This document shows, in pieces, positions 7,728-16,827 of a DNA stretch of 64,000 bases; positions within the stretch are counted from its first letter, which is position 1; the number at the start of each line of letters is the position of its first letter. A program made the translations under genes and the position numbers. The stretch spans positions 1 through 64,000 of the forward strand of contig NZ_JAFKEC010000027.1 of NCBI RefSeq assembly GCF_017848315.1, in the 5' to 3' direction. The stretch is from Pseudomonas palmensis (GTDB lineage: Bacteria; Pseudomonadota; Gammaproteobacteria; Pseudomonadales; Pseudomonadaceae). The notes below the pieces were generated by a model, which was given only the letters and a program-made list of their open reading frames with translations, was not told where the DNA came from and searched no databases.

Positions 7728-9398
7728 TTAACCGCGCGGCTCCGACATCAGTCCCTTGACCAGCGACACACAGCCGAGCAGCAACACGATGGCGAACGGC
7801 AGGCCGGTCGACACCGCCATCGCCTGCAGCGCAATCAAGCCGCCACCGAGCAAAAGCGCAATCGCGATCACGCCCTGCATCACCGCCCAGAACACCCGCT
7901 GCGGCACCGGTGCATCCACCTTGCCACCGGCGGTGATGGTATCGATCACCAGCGAGCCGGAGTCGGACGAGGTGATGAAGAACACCGCCACCAGCACGAT
8001 GCCGATGAACGAGGTGATCTCCTTGAGCGGCAGGCCGCTGAGCATCGCGAACAGCTTGAGCTCCAGCACCGCATCGGTCACGCCGGCAAAGTGCTGGTTC
8101 ACGGTCTGATCGATGGCGGTGCCGCCGAAAGTGGTCATCCACAGTACCGATACCAGCGAGGGCACCAGCAACACGGCGATGAGAAACTCGCGCACCGTGC
8201 GGCCACGGCTGACACGGGCGATGAACATGCCCACGAACGGCGACCAGCTGATCCACCAGGCCCAGTAGAAGGCAGTCCAGCCCTGGGTGAACTCGGCATC
8301 CTCGCGCCCCACCGGGTTGGACAACGCCGGCAGGTACTCGATGTAGGCCGTGAGGTTTCTGAAGAAGCCGGTGAAGATCGCCAGGGTCGGCCCGACCACG
8401 ATGATGAACACCAGCAGCAGCAACGCCAGGCCCATGTTCACCTGGGACAGCATCTTCACGCCCTTGTCCATGCCGGCCAGCACCGAGCCCAGTGCGATGA
8501 TGCTGATGCCGATGATCAGCAGCACCTTGCTGACATTGGTCGAGGGGATCGCGAACAGGTATTCGAGCCCGGCTGCCGCCTGCTCGGCACCGATCCCGAG
8601 GGAAGTGGCCAGGCCGAACAGCGTGGCGAACACCGCCAGGATATCGATCACATGCCCCGGCCAGCCCCACACGCGCTCACCCAGCAACGGGTAGAACACC
8701 GAGCGGATCGACAGCGGCAAGCCCTTGTTGTAGGTGAACAGCGCCAGCGACAACGCAACGATCGCGTAGATCGCCCACGGGTGCAGGCCCCAGTGGTAGA
8801 TGGTGGCCGCCATCGCCATGTCGGCCGCCACCTTGGCATCACCGCCTGCACCGCCCAGCGGCGCCCAGTCGGTACGCACGCCGTTGGCGTCGAGGGTGAC
8901 CCCGCCCATGGCGGCCGAGAAGTGCGACATCGGTTCGGCCACGCCATAGAACATCAGGCCGATACCCATGCCGGCGGCGAACAGCATCGAGAACCAGCCC
9001 ACATAGGAATGGTCCGGCACCGCTTCGCGCCCGCCCAGGCGCACCTTGCCCAACGGCGAGACGATCAGGCCCAGGCACAGCAGTACGAAGATGTTCGCGG
9101 TGCTCATGAAGAACCACGCCAGGTTGGCGGTCAACCAGCTGCGCATGGCGCTGAACACCGGCTCGACTTCGTTCTGCAAGGCCAGGGTGAGGATGACGAA
9201 CAGGAAGATGGTGGCGGCAGAGATGAGGAACACCTTGCCGTGGATGTCCAGCGAGAAGGAAAACTCGCCCTTGAAATTGTCCTGGCCGACGACGTAGTCG
9301 GTATCGATCAGGTTTACTTCACCGCTGGGAGCTGGAATGCCGTCGACGGTCGGCGGCTGAGAATGCCCGGGTGTGTCGTTGGAGGGGGTTCTTCCCAC
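7728..9398 (-). CDS. BCCT-family betaine/choline/carnitine transporter
   Basis: A 556-aa secondary transporter with 12 predicted membrane helices, importing a quaternary amine with Na+ or H+. The BCCT signature is seen in WAWWISWSPFVGMFIARVSRGRT, with a glycine-rich stretch (AAGMGIGLMFYGVAEP) in the substrate-binding helix. The soluble N-terminus is about 50 residues, and the protein ends soon after the last helix, so it lacks the long osmosensory tail of BetT or BetP. It may thus serve catabolic uptake rather than osmotic rescue; that is inference. The start is a GTG with AGGAG about 7 bases upstream. No quaternary-amine catabolic gene is nearby. Confidence 0.88.
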   Translation of the reverse strand: MGRTPSNDTPGHSQPPTVDGIPAPSGEVNLIDTDYVVGQDNFKGEFSFSLDIHGKVFLISAATIFLFVILTLALQNEVEPVFSAMRSWLTANLAWFFMSTANIFVLLCLGLIVSPLGKVRLGGREAVPDHSYVGWFSMLFAAGMGIGLMFYGVAEPMSHFSAAMGGVTLDANGVRTDWAPLGGAGGDAKVAADMAMAATIYHWGLHPWAIYAIVALSLALFTYNKGLPLSIRSVFYPLLGERVWGWPGHVIDILAVFATLFGLATSLGIGAEQAAAGLEYLFAIPSTNVSKVLLIIGISIIALGSVLAGMDKGVKMLSQVNMGLALLLLVFIIVVGPTLAIFTGFFRNLTAYIEYLPALSNPVGREDAEFTQGWTAFYWAWWISWSPFVGMFIARVSRGRTVREFLIAVLLVPSLVSVLWMTTFGGTAIDQTVNQHFAGVTDAVLELKLFAMLSGLPLKEITSFIGIVLVAVFFITSSDSGSLVIDTITAGGKVDAPVPQRVFWAVMQGVIAIALLLGGGLIALQAMAVSTGLPFAIVLLLGCVSLVKGLMSEPRG

Positions 9399-9601
9399 GA
9401 AATAGCTCCTTGAATTGCTGGCACGCTTCGACGTGCAGTGATCTGATAGCCCCGCTGTTCCTATGGCAAAACGAGAAATGTGAAGGCCACAGGGTAGCAG
9501 GCCTGAGGTCGGACCGCCGCACCCGTCATCGGTTCAAGGCTTTTTGCCATTATTTGCATTCACCTTGCCGGCCCTTTATTGCACGACTCAAGCGAGCCCC
9601 C

Positions 9602-9949
9602 ATGTCCCGATACGCCATCGCCGTCACCGCCGCCGACCACAAGCCAGGGATCGTCAAGCTGCTGCGCCAGTGGTCTGCCGACAGCATCGGCGAGCTGATG
9701 CGCAAGGTGGGCACGCAAACGCCGGTCGTGCTGTTCGATACCACGGACTTCGCCCTGGAGGTGCCCAGCGAGCAAGGCACGGTGACGCAGCAGCAAACGC
9801 TGCTGGCAATCATCGATGCGCTGGAGCAGGCCGGCGCCAGCCTGCGCATCACCCACCATGCAGGCACGCTGGTGGAGCCGCTGACGCGTGAGATGCTGGA
9901 GAACCTGTTCGAAAGCGAGCTGCTCTACCTGGGCCAGGAGCACGACTGA
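9602..9949 (+). CDS. conserved hypothetical protein, 115 aa
   Basis: A small soluble protein (MSRYAIAVTAADHKPGIVKL...) without signal peptide or membrane segment. I do not recognise the family. The pattern, a beta-strand then D-H-K-P-G, vaguely recalls ACT-like regulatory domains, but no firm assignment is possible. It stands alone: its divergent neighbour is the BCCT gene, and it converges on the GlxA-type regulator with a 6-base gap. The ATG at 9602 lacks a strong ribosome binding site, but codon use and amino-acid composition are consistent with a real gene. Confidence 0.7.
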   Translation: MSRYAIAVTAADHKPGIVKLLRQWSADSIGELMRKVGTQTPVVLFDTTDFALEVPSEQGTVTQQQTLLAIIDALEQAGASLRITHHAGTLVEPLTREMLENLFESELLYLGQEHD

Positions 9950-9955
9950 GCGTTG

Positions 9956-10921
9956 CTACGCCCCGCCGTGCCCGTAACGCTTGCGGTACTCGGCAGGTGT
10001 CACCCCCACGTGCTTGAAGAACGCGCGGCGCAAGGTGTCGGCGTTGGCGAAGCCGCATTTGGCGGCGACCTGCTTGGGCGCATCACCACCGGCCTCCAGC
10101 AGGGCGCGTGCAGCGGCCACCCGCGCCGACTCCACCCAGGCTGCGGGGGTGACGCCCACCTCGGCATGAAACAGCCGGGCAAAATGCCGGGGGCTGAGGC
10201 CGGCATGTTCGGCCAGTGCCTCGACTGTCAGCGCCAGCTGCGGGTTGGCGGCCACCCAGCGCTGCACTTGCTGCAACACCGAACGCCCGGCTGGCTGCGC
10301 CTCGCCCTTGCGGCTGAACTGCAACTGCCCGCCCGGGCGCTTGAAGAACATCACCAGTTGCGCCGCTACCCGCAGCGCGATTTCACGGCCCAGGTCTTCC
10401 TCCACCAGCATCAGCGCCAGGTCCAGCCCGGCAGTGACCCCGGCGGCTGTGCGCAGCTTGCCGTCGCGCACATACAGCGCGTCCTCTTCCACGCTCAGGC
10501 TCGGGTAACGCTGTGCCAGGGCCTGTGCCGCGGCCCAGTGCGTGGTCACCCGCCGCCCATCCAGCAACCCGCTGGCCGCCAGCGCGAAGGCGCCGGTGCA
10601 CACCGAGCCGAAGCGGCGCGACTGGCCCGCGCAGTCGCGGATCCAGGCCAGCAGCGTGTTGTTCAGTTGCATCCGCGCCGCATCCGGCGCCCCGGCCACC
10701 AGCAAGGTGTCGAAGCACTGCCCGGGCTCACCTGCCACCAGGTCGGGCAACAGCCGCGCACCGGACGAGCTGTGAATGGGCCCTGGCTCGCACGCCACCA
10801 CCTGCAACGTGTAGACCTGCCGACCCGCCTCGACATTGGCCTGGGCGAACACATCCAGTGGGCCCGACACATCGAGCAGTTGAACACCGGGCAGCGCGAG
10901 TACGGCAATGGTTCTGGTCAT
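9956..10921 (-). CDS. GlxA-family transcriptional regulator (DJ-1/PfpI plus AraC HTH)
   Basis: A 321-aa regulator with an amidotransferase-like DJ-1/PfpI domain (about 5-170) and a C-terminal AraC/XylS DNA-binding domain with two helix-turn-helix motifs (about 215-315). The DJ-1 part keeps a Cys in the nucleophile-elbow context FGSVCTGAFALAASG, so it may sense a metabolite or reactive compound. Relatives control carnitine, glycine-betaine and arginine catabolism, but the ligand here is unknown. The ATG at 10921 begins at MTRTIAVLALPG, the usual family start. It is divergent from the HD-domain gene; two palindromes in the shared gap are candidate binding sites. Confidence 0.9.
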   Translation of the reverse strand: MTRTIAVLALPGVQLLDVSGPLDVFAQANVEAGRQVYTLQVVACEPGPIHSSSGARLLPDLVAGEPGQCFDTLLVAGAPDAARMQLNNTLLAWIRDCAGQSRRFGSVCTGAFALAASGLLDGRRVTTHWAAAQALAQRYPSLSVEEDALYVRDGKLRTAAGVTAGLDLALMLVEEDLGREIALRVAAQLVMFFKRPGGQLQFSRKGEAQPAGRSVLQQVQRWVAANPQLALTVEALAEHAGLSPRHFARLFHAEVGVTPAAWVESARVAAARALLEAGGDAPKQVAAKCGFANADTLRRAFFKHVGVTPAEYRKRYGHGGA

Positions 10922-10950
10922 GGCGAAGGGGCGAACCTGAAGGCGTCGTG

Positions 10951-10964
10951 ATTTCACGTGAAAT
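10951..10964. promoter_or_regulatory. perfect 14-bp palindrome between the GlxA regulator and HD gene
   Basis: ATTTCACGTGAAAT is a perfect palindrome 30 bases upstream of the regulator start. In a 127-base gap between divergent genes it is a good operator candidate for the encoded regulator. Confidence 0.5.
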
Positions 10965-10972
10965 GGCAGTAT

Positions 10973-10989
10973 ATGGCGTATCACGCCAT
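10973..10989. promoter_or_regulatory. 17-bp inverted repeat between the GlxA regulator and HD gene
   Basis: ATGGCGT-ATC-ACGCCAT is a perfect inverted repeat 9 bases from the first palindrome and about 60 bases before the HD gene start. An outer AAATGGC/GCCATTT pair also frames it. Likely a second operator or the core of the divergent promoter region. Confidence 0.5.
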
Positions 10990-11048
10990 TTGAGGACAGC
11001 AGTGTCGAGGCTGACAATGGAGGCGAACCGCAACCCGGAGCCTGCCCC

Positions 11049-11690
11049 ATGACACTCGACATCCACGGCATCAAGATCCCCGACAGCCAGCTCGCCCGCG
11101 AAATCACCGAGGTGGTACGCGATACGGCCTCGCCCCTGCTGTTCCACCATTCCAGCCGCGTGTTCTACTTCGCCGCCCTGGCGGGCCAGAAGCGCGGCCT
11201 GAAGTTCGACGCCGAGCTGCTGTACTGCGGCTGCATGTTCCACGACATGGGCCTGACCCATCAGCACAGCAGCGCCTGCGAGCGTTTCGAAGTGGATGGC
11301 GCCAATGCCGCACGCGACTTCCTGTGCGGCCACGGCATCGCCCAGCAGGACATCGATACGGTATGGACCGCCATCGCTCTGCACACCACCCCAGGCATAC
11401 CCGAGCACATGCACCCGGTGGTGGCGCTGGTGACGGCAGGGGTCGAGATGGACGTGCTGGGGCTGACCCACGGCCAGTACGGCGCTGCCGAGCGCGAAGC
11501 CATCGTCAGCGCCCACCCGCGGGGCGAGCATTTCAAGGAAGACATCATCCAGGCCTTCTACGACGGCATCCGCCACAAGCCGCAGACCACCTTCGGCAAC
11601 GTCAAGGCGGATGTGCTGGCCGACAAGGACCCCGCCTTCAAGCCCGGGAATTTCTGTGCGGTGATTCGCGGCTCGAAGTGGGCGAGCTAG
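11049..11690 (+). CDS. HD-domain metal-dependent hydrolase
   Basis: A 213-aa HD-superfamily protein. The metal-binding set is visible: His in LLFHHSSRVFYFA, the HD pair in CGCMFHDMGLTHQ, a later H in AIALHTTPG and an Asp near GVEMDVLG. The layout resembles the cyanamide hydratase-like branch rather than nucleotide phosphohydrolases such as RelA/SpoT, so the substrate may be a small nitrogen compound; this is inference. There is no signal peptide. It is transcribed away from the GlxA-type regulator, which probably controls it. A GGAG ribosome binding site lies 8 bases before the ATG. Its end overlaps the Nramp remnant on the other strand. Confidence 0.85.
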   Translation: MTLDIHGIKIPDSQLAREITEVVRDTASPLLFHHSSRVFYFAALAGQKRGLKFDAELLYCGCMFHDMGLTHQHSSACERFEVDGANAARDFLCGHGIAQQDIDTVWTAIALHTTPGIPEHMHPVVALVTAGVEMDVLGLTHGQYGAAEREAIVSAHPRGEHFKEDIIQAFYDGIRHKPQTTFGNVKADVLADKDPAFKPGNFCAVIRGSKWAS

Positions 11691-11950
11691 GCACCTGCTG
11701 GCCCGTGGTGCTTGATATTGGCGGCCAGGCCGCGACGGGTGATGTAGCCGATGCGTGCACTCACCAGTTGAATCGCGATCATCAGGGGCAGGGTCAGCAC
11801 CACGGTCCACAGCATGGAGAAGCCAAACTGTGTGCCGGCTTGCGAATAGGTGGCGATACCGCTCGGATCGTCGTCGGCAGCGCCGGTGATCAACCCGGGC
11901 CCAAGCCGTCGCAGGCTGCGGCGCAATCCGATTTTCCTGACAGGCTTCAT
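11687..11950 (-). pseudogene. N-terminal remnant of an Nramp-family divalent metal transporter
   Basis: An 87-aa open frame starting MKPVRKIGLRRSLRRLGPG and reading GLITGAADDDPSGIATYSQ, which is the first-helix motif (DPSG) of Nramp/MntH-type transporters. Full-length members have about 400-450 residues and 11 helices. Here homology stops after RGLAANIKHH and a stop follows five codons later, at the convergent HD gene. The 3' four-fifths are therefore lost, most simply by a deletion whose end point is near 11700. A retained function is unlikely. Confidence 0.8.
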
Positions 11951-12185
11951 GGCCGCGCCTCGATTCACCTGCGGGGGTGGGCCGAACATTGCGCAGGGGA
12001 CAGCAACAGACTAGCCCGCCCACGGCCATTTGGGCGCCGGCATGACGGGCTTGCAGGCGAAGCTTGCAGACTCTTGGTAAACTGGCGCACTTGTGTTTTT
12101 GGGGCTGGCCGGTGTGACGCGGTGTCAGCGCAGAACGCCCATCGCCCGAAACACCCCGAATTGGCTGCACCACACGTAGACGAAC

Positions 12186-13196
12186 ATGCTCTCAGAACCT
12201 GTTACAACTCCTGTAGATACGCGGCCCGAGCCGTCCCGCCGGTTCAGCGTTGCACCCATGATGGACTGGACCGACCGCCACTGCCGCTTCTTCCTGCGCC
12301 TGCTGTCGCGCAATGCCTTGCTCTACACCGAAATGGTCACCACCGGCGCCCTGCTGCATGGCGACGCCGAGCGTTTTCTGCGCCATGACGAAGCCGAGTA
12401 CCCGCTGGCCCTGCAACTGGGTGGCAGCGTGCCGGCGGACTTGGCCGCCTGCGCCGTACTCGCGCAAAACGCCGGCTACAACGAAGTGAACCTCAACGTC
12501 GGCTGCCCCAGCGACCGCGTGCAGAACAACATGATCGGCGCCTGCCTGATGGGCCATCCGGGGTTGGTGGGCGATTGTGTCAAGGCCATGCTCGACGCAG
12601 TGCAGATCCCGGTCACGGTCAAACACCGCATCGGCATCAACGGCCGCGACAGCTACGCCGAGCTCTGCGACTTCGTCGGCCAGGTACGCGACGCAGGCTG
12701 CCGCAGCTTCACCGTACACGCGCGCATCGCCATCCTCGAGGGCCTCTCGCCCAAGGAGAACCGCGAGATCCCGCCACTGCGCTATGACGTCGCCGCGCAG
12801 CTCAAGGCCGACTTCCCGGACCTGGAGTTCATTCTCAATGGCGGCATCAAGACCCTCGCCGAATGCCAGCAGCACCTGCAGACCTTCGACGGCGTGATGC
12901 TCGGCCGCGAGGCGTACCACAACCCTTATGTACTGGCCGAAGTCGACCAGCAGCTGTTCGGCAGCGACGCCCCGGTGATCAGCCGCAGCGAAGCGCTGGC
13001 CAGGCTGCGCCCGTACATCGCCCAGCACCTGCAGAACGGCGGCGCCATGCACCATGTCACCCGGCATATCCTCGGCCTGGGCCAGGGCTTCCCCGGCGCT
13101 CGCAAGTTCCGCCAGCTGCTGTCGGTGGACATCCACAAGAGCACCGACCCCCTGGGCCTGCTCGACCAGGCGGGGCTGCTGCTGGAAGGACGCTAG
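12186..13196 (+). CDS. dusA: tRNA-dihydrouridine(20/20a) synthase DusA
   Basis: A 336-aa flavoenzyme that reduces uridine at positions 20/20a of the tRNA D-loop with NADPH. The TIM-barrel start FSVAPMMDWTDRHCRFF, the catalytic-Cys motif NVGCPSDRVQ, the FMN-binding VKHRIGING and NGGI, and MLGREAYHNPY are all present and mark the DusA branch. The unconserved first 20 residues (EPVTTPVDTRPEPSRR) may include a false early start. The gene stands alone, followed after 120 bases by tal on the same strand. Confidence 0.96.
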   Translation: MLSEPVTTPVDTRPEPSRRFSVAPMMDWTDRHCRFFLRLLSRNALLYTEMVTTGALLHGDAERFLRHDEAEYPLALQLGGSVPADLAACAVLAQNAGYNEVNLNVGCPSDRVQNNMIGACLMGHPGLVGDCVKAMLDAVQIPVTVKHRIGINGRDSYAELCDFVGQVRDAGCRSFTVHARIAILEGLSPKENREIPPLRYDVAAQLKADFPDLEFILNGGIKTLAECQQHLQTFDGVMLGREAYHNPYVLAEVDQQLFGSDAPVISRSEALARLRPYIAQHLQNGGAMHHVTRHILGLGQGFPGARKFRQLLSVDIHKSTDPLGLLDQAGLLLEGR

Positions 13197-13316
13197 GAAC
13201 CTGCGCGCGGCTGGACACTCCAATCGTTACCCTCCCCCGATAGCCTGCCGCACAGCCCTTGAGCGGCCGGCAGCGCTCGGGTAATGTCGTCCAACCGCAC
13301 AGGACAGAGCACGCTC

Positions 13317-14243
13317 ATGACTTCCAAGCTGGAACAACTCAAGCAGTTCACCACGGTCGTCGCCGACACCGGCGATATCGATGCGATCAGCCGGCTCAAG
13401 CCGGTCGACGCCACCACCAACCCGTCCCTGTTGCTCAAGGCCGCCGCCATGCCCGGCTATGCCGAGCTGCTCGATGACGCGCTCAAGCACAGCAAGGGCG
13501 ACCTGGGCCTTGCCTGCGATGCATTCGCGGTATCGGTGGGCAGCGGAATTCTCAAGGTGATCCCGGGCCGTATTTCCACGGAAGTGGACGCCCGACTGTC
13601 CTTCGACCAACCTGCCCTGCTGTCCAAGGCGCGCCAATTGATCGAGTTGTACGACAAGGCCGGCATCGGCCGCGACCGCGTGCTGATCAAGCTGGCCTCC
13701 ACCTGGGAGGGCATCCGCGCCGCCGAGGTACTGGAAAAGGAAGGCATCCAGACCAACCTGACCCTGCTGTTTTCCTTCGCCCAGGCGGCTGCCTGTGCCG
13801 ATGCCGGGGTGTTCCTGATTTCGCCGTTCGTGGGCCGTATCTACGACTGGTACAAGAAATCGACCGGCAAGGAGTATGTCGGGGCCGAAGACCCGGGCGT
13901 GAAGTCGGTCACGCGTATTTACGATTACTACAAGGCCAACGGCTACGACACCGTGGTCATGGGCGCCAGCTTCCGCAACATCGGCCAGATCGAGCAGTTG
14001 GCCGGCTGCGACCGCCTGACCATCAGCCCTGAGTTGCTGCAGCAGCTCAGCGATGACCAGGGCACCCTGGCGCGCAAGCTCACCCCGGGCAAGGCTGGCG
14101 AGCCACGCCTGACACTCGACGAAAGCCAGTTCCGCTGGCTCTCCAACGAAGATGCCATGGCCACCGAGAAACTCGCCGAGGGCATCCGCCAATTTGCGCG
14201 GGATCAGGAGAAACTCGAGGCGTTGTTGGCTGCAAAGGCCTGA
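13317..14243 (+). CDS. tal: transaldolase
   Basis: A 308-aa TalB-type transaldolase of the pentose phosphate pathway, moving a dihydroxyacetone unit between sugar phosphates. The first family motif ([12 protein letters not shown]) and the Schiff-base Lys125 in [11 protein letters not shown] are present. Length is as expected. The ATG at 13317 gives [11 protein letters not shown], the family N-terminus; an earlier in-frame codon at 13284 would add an unconserved extension. A REP pair follows the gene. In Pseudomonas, tal is linked to rssC-rssB, as seen a little downstream. Confidence 0.97.
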   Translation: MTSKLEQLKQFTTVVADTGDIDAISRLKPVDATTNPSLLLKAAAMPGYAELLDDALKHSKGDLGLACDAFAVSVGSGILKVIPGRISTEVDARLSFDQPALLSKARQLIELYDKAGIGRDRVLIKLASTWEGIRAAEVLEKEGIQTNLTLLFSFAQAAACADAGVFLISPFVGRIYDWYKKSTGKEYVGAEDPGVKSVTRIYDYYKANGYDTVVMGASFRNIGQIEQLAGCDRLTISPELLQQLSDDQGTLARKLTPGKAGEPRLTLDESQFRWLSNEDAMATEKLAEGIRQFARDQEKLEALLAAKA

Positions 14244-14316
14244 TACAAATATGGTTTGCCAGGCAAGGTGTGAAGGCGGAGCATTAGCGGTTTTGCACGC
14301 TGGATCTTGCAGACCT

Positions 14317-14384
14317 CTTCGCCGGCAACGCCGACTCCTACAGGGCTGCACGATACTGTAGGAGCCGGCATTGCCGGCGAAGCG
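14317..14384. repeat. REP element pair
   Basis: Two inverted REP units: TTCGCCGGCAACGCCGACTC on the left and GGAGCCGGCATTGCCGGCGA on the right (14361-14380), separated by about 20 bases. Together they can form a long hairpin downstream of tal. Confidence 0.85.
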
Positions 14385-14417
14385 CCGAAGGCGCACCCAT
14401 CCATCTTCGAGTAATCA

Positions 14418-16304
14418 ATGCCCGAAAACACCCCGCTGCCCCTGGTACTGGCCGGCCCGTTGCTGCGCCGCCTGGAGCCTGCGCGCATGGTCCTGTGGCT
14501 GGTCGGCTCACAGCCGTTGCAGCCCGAACTGCACCTGCAACACTCCACCGAATACACCCTGAGCTGTCAGGTCATCCCCATCGGCCAGCACGCCTTCGTG
14601 CACCTGCTCGATATCCAGCTGCACACCCCACTGCCCACCGACGTGCAGATCGACTACGACGTGCTGATCGGCGGCCAGGGCATCGCCACCTGGGCCCCAC
14701 ACCTGCTGTATGAAGGCGCCCGCCTGCCCAACTTCGTGATACGCGAGCGCCTCGACCAGTTGTTGCATGGCTCGTGCCGCAAGCCGCACCACCCCGCCGC
14801 CGATGGCCTGTTGTGCGCCGACCGCCTGCTGGCCGCGCCCCACGCACCCGCCGAGCGCCCGGCGCTGCTGATGATGAGCGGCGACCAGGTGTACGCCGAC
14901 GATGTCGCCGGCCCCATGCTGCGGGCCATCCACGGGCTGATCGAACGGCTGAGCCTGTACCACGAGCACCTGGAAGGCGCCGTGGTGGAGAACAGCGCCG
15001 AGCTGTACCGCCACCCGGCCAGCTACTATCACCGTGCTGACCTGCTGCCAGCCCTGGAGAGCAACGAAACCCTGCGCGAGCGCTTTTTCGGCGGCACGCG
15101 CAAACCCATCTTCACCAGCAGCAACGCCGACAACCACCTGGTAACCCTGGCCGAGATCATGGCCATGTACCTGCTGGTCTGGTCGCCTGTGCCCTGGACC
15201 TTGGTCGACACCCCCATGCCATCAGGCCTGACCACCCAGCGCCAGGCCCGCTACCAGCGCGAACAGCACTGCCTGAAGGGCTTCGTCGAAGGGCTGGATG
15301 GCGTGGCGCGGGTACTGGCGCACCTGCCCAGCCTGATGATCTTCGATGACCACGACATCACCGACGACTGGAACCTCTCGGCCCAATGGGAAGAAACCGC
15401 CTACGGGCACGCCTTCTCGCGGCGCATCATCGGCAACGCGCTGATCGGCTACATGCTCTGCCAGGGCTGGGGCAACAACCCGGACGTGTTTGGCGAGCTG
15501 CTGCAAAGCTGCCAGGCCCTGAGCCACAGCGCCGATGACGACGGCTATTTCGACCGCGCTGCACAAGATGGCCTGATCAAACAGCTGCTGCGCTTTCAGG
15601 AATGGCACTTCGTGCTGCCCACCCAGCCTGCGCTGCTGGTACTCGATACCCGCACACGTCGCTGGCGCAGCGAGAGCAAGCTGCAAAAGCCCTCCGGGCT
15701 GCTGGACTGGGAAGCGCTGTGCGAACTACAGCAGGCCTTGCTGGACCACCCCTCGGCCATCATCGTCTCCCCCGCCCCGCTGTTTGGCGTGAAGCTGATC
15801 GAAACCATCCAGCGTGTGTTCAGCTGGTGCGGCTATCCGCTGCTGGTGGACGCCGAGAACTGGATGGCGCACCGGGGAGCGGCGCAGGTGATCCTGAATA
15901 TCTTCCGTCACTCGCGCACGCCAGGGCATTACGTGATCCTCTCGGGCGACGTGCACTATTCCTTCGTTTACGAGGTAATGATTCGTCACAAACGCGGCGC
16001 CCCGCACCTGTGGCAGATCACCAGCAGCGGCATCAAGAACGAATTCCCGCGCCGGCTGCTCGATGTGTTCGACCGACTCAATCGCTGGCTCTACGCCCCA
16101 CGATCACCGTTGAACTGGTTCACCAAGCGCCGCCTGATGCAGGTGGTGCCGCGTACACCCGCGCACAGCAAGGCCGGCGAGCGCCTGTGGAACAGCGCCG
16201 GGCTGGGCCAGGTGTTCTTCAACGCGCAGGGGCAGCCCGAGCGCATCTTCCAGCTCAACGCCAACGGCGCGCCGCCCACGGAGTTTCCCCGCGAGGCTGA
16301 ATGA
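14418..16304 (+). CDS. PhoD-like alkaline phosphatase/metallophosphoesterase
   Basis: A 628-aa protein of the PhoD-like phosphatase superfamily. Metal-site motifs are MMSGDQVYADDV (about 153-164), IFDDHDITDDWNL (about 308-320) and ILSGDVHYSFVYE (about 510-522). Unlike secreted PhoD it has no Tat signal, so it is probably cytoplasmic. The first 100 residues are a separate beta-rich region. Substrates for this branch are unknown to me. It is encoded between tal and the rssC-rssB pair in convergent orientation to the latter. Confidence 0.85.
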   Translation: MPENTPLPLVLAGPLLRRLEPARMVLWLVGSQPLQPELHLQHSTEYTLSCQVIPIGQHAFVHLLDIQLHTPLPTDVQIDYDVLIGGQGIATWAPHLLYEGARLPNFVIRERLDQLLHGSCRKPHHPAADGLLCADRLLAAPHAPAERPALLMMSGDQVYADDVAGPMLRAIHGLIERLSLYHEHLEGAVVENSAELYRHPASYYHRADLLPALESNETLRERFFGGTRKPIFTSSNADNHLVTLAEIMAMYLLVWSPVPWTLVDTPMPSGLTTQRQARYQREQHCLKGFVEGLDGVARVLAHLPSLMIFDDHDITDDWNLSAQWEETAYGHAFSRRIIGNALIGYMLCQGWGNNPDVFGELLQSCQALSHSADDDGYFDRAAQDGLIKQLLRFQEWHFVLPTQPALLVLDTRTRRWRSESKLQKPSGLLDWEALCELQQALLDHPSAIIVSPAPLFGVKLIETIQRVFSWCGYPLLVDAENWMAHRGAAQVILNIFRHSRTPGHYVILSGDVHYSFVYEVMIRHKRGAPHLWQITSSGIKNEFPRRLLDVFDRLNRWLYAPRSPLNWFTKRRLMQVVPRTPAHSKAGERLWNSAGLGQVFFNAQGQPERIFQLNANGAPPTEFPREAE

Positions 16305-16316
16305 AAAGGTGAGTTC

Positions 16317-16336
16317 GGCGCCCGCTACAGGGCGCC
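16317..16336. terminator. 7-bp stem-loop between convergent genes
   Basis: GGCGCCC (16317-16323) pairs with GGGCGCC (16330-16336) around GCTACA in the 40-base gap between the phosphatase gene and rssC. It lacks a T-run, so termination is plausible but not certain. Confidence 0.5.
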
Positions 16337-16344
16337 AGGATCGA

Positions 16345-16827
16345 TCAGGTCCGCTCCAGGGCGTTGACCAGGTCGTGGAAGGCTTCGCGGTTGGAGTCGT
16401 TCAGGCCCATGAGGATCTTGTGCGCTTCCAACACCTTGGCGCGCACTACCTCTTCGTTCTGGTCCTGGGACGGCAGATCGGTCAGGCACTCAGGGCACGG
16501 GATTGGACGATCGACGATGTTGAACACCTGATCGAAGCCCATCGACTGCAGAAGCCGGGTGATATCGGCATGGGTAGTCACCACCGTGGGCAGCAGGCCG
16601 ACCTTCTGCCGCGACAGGATCGACAACTTGGCCAGCAGGCCCAGAGTGGTGCTGTCGATACTGTTGGTTTCGGTAAGATCGATGACGATCGCCGAGAAAT
16701 TCAGCGCCGTGAAGATCTTTTCAATCGTTGCATCCAGCGCCGAACACAGGGTCAGACGCACTTCACCGACGAACTTCAGAACAAAGGTGCCATTCTGCTC
16801 GGCAAACTGGATTCTTCCAGTACTCAT
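16345..16827 (-). CDS. rssC: STAS-domain anti-sigma factor antagonist RssC
   Basis: A 160-aa STAS protein of the SpoIIAA type. The phosphoacceptor region reads ETNSIDSTTLGLL, with Thr60 (or Ser59) at the position of the regulatory Ser in SpoIIAA. A C-terminal extension of about 50 residues follows the STAS fold. It is encoded directly after rssB, overlapping by four bases (ATGA), as in P. aeruginosa PA2797-PA2798. The neighbour's PP2C domain is the obvious phosphatase for it. A role in the RpoS/stress switch is inferred from the pairing. Confidence 0.88.
   Translation of the reverse strand: MSTGRIQFAEQNGTFVLKFVGEVRLTLCSALDATIEKIFTALNFSAIVIDLTETNSIDSTTLGLLAKLSILSRQKVGLLPTVVTTHADITRLLQSMGFDQVFNIVDRPIPCPECLTDLPSQDQNEEVVRAKVLEAHKILMGLNDSNREAFHDLVNALERT

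Noticed and set aside
9602..9949. 115-aa protein as an ACT-domain regulator
   Set aside because: The resemblance is limited to a short D-H-K-P-G stretch; not enough to name a family.
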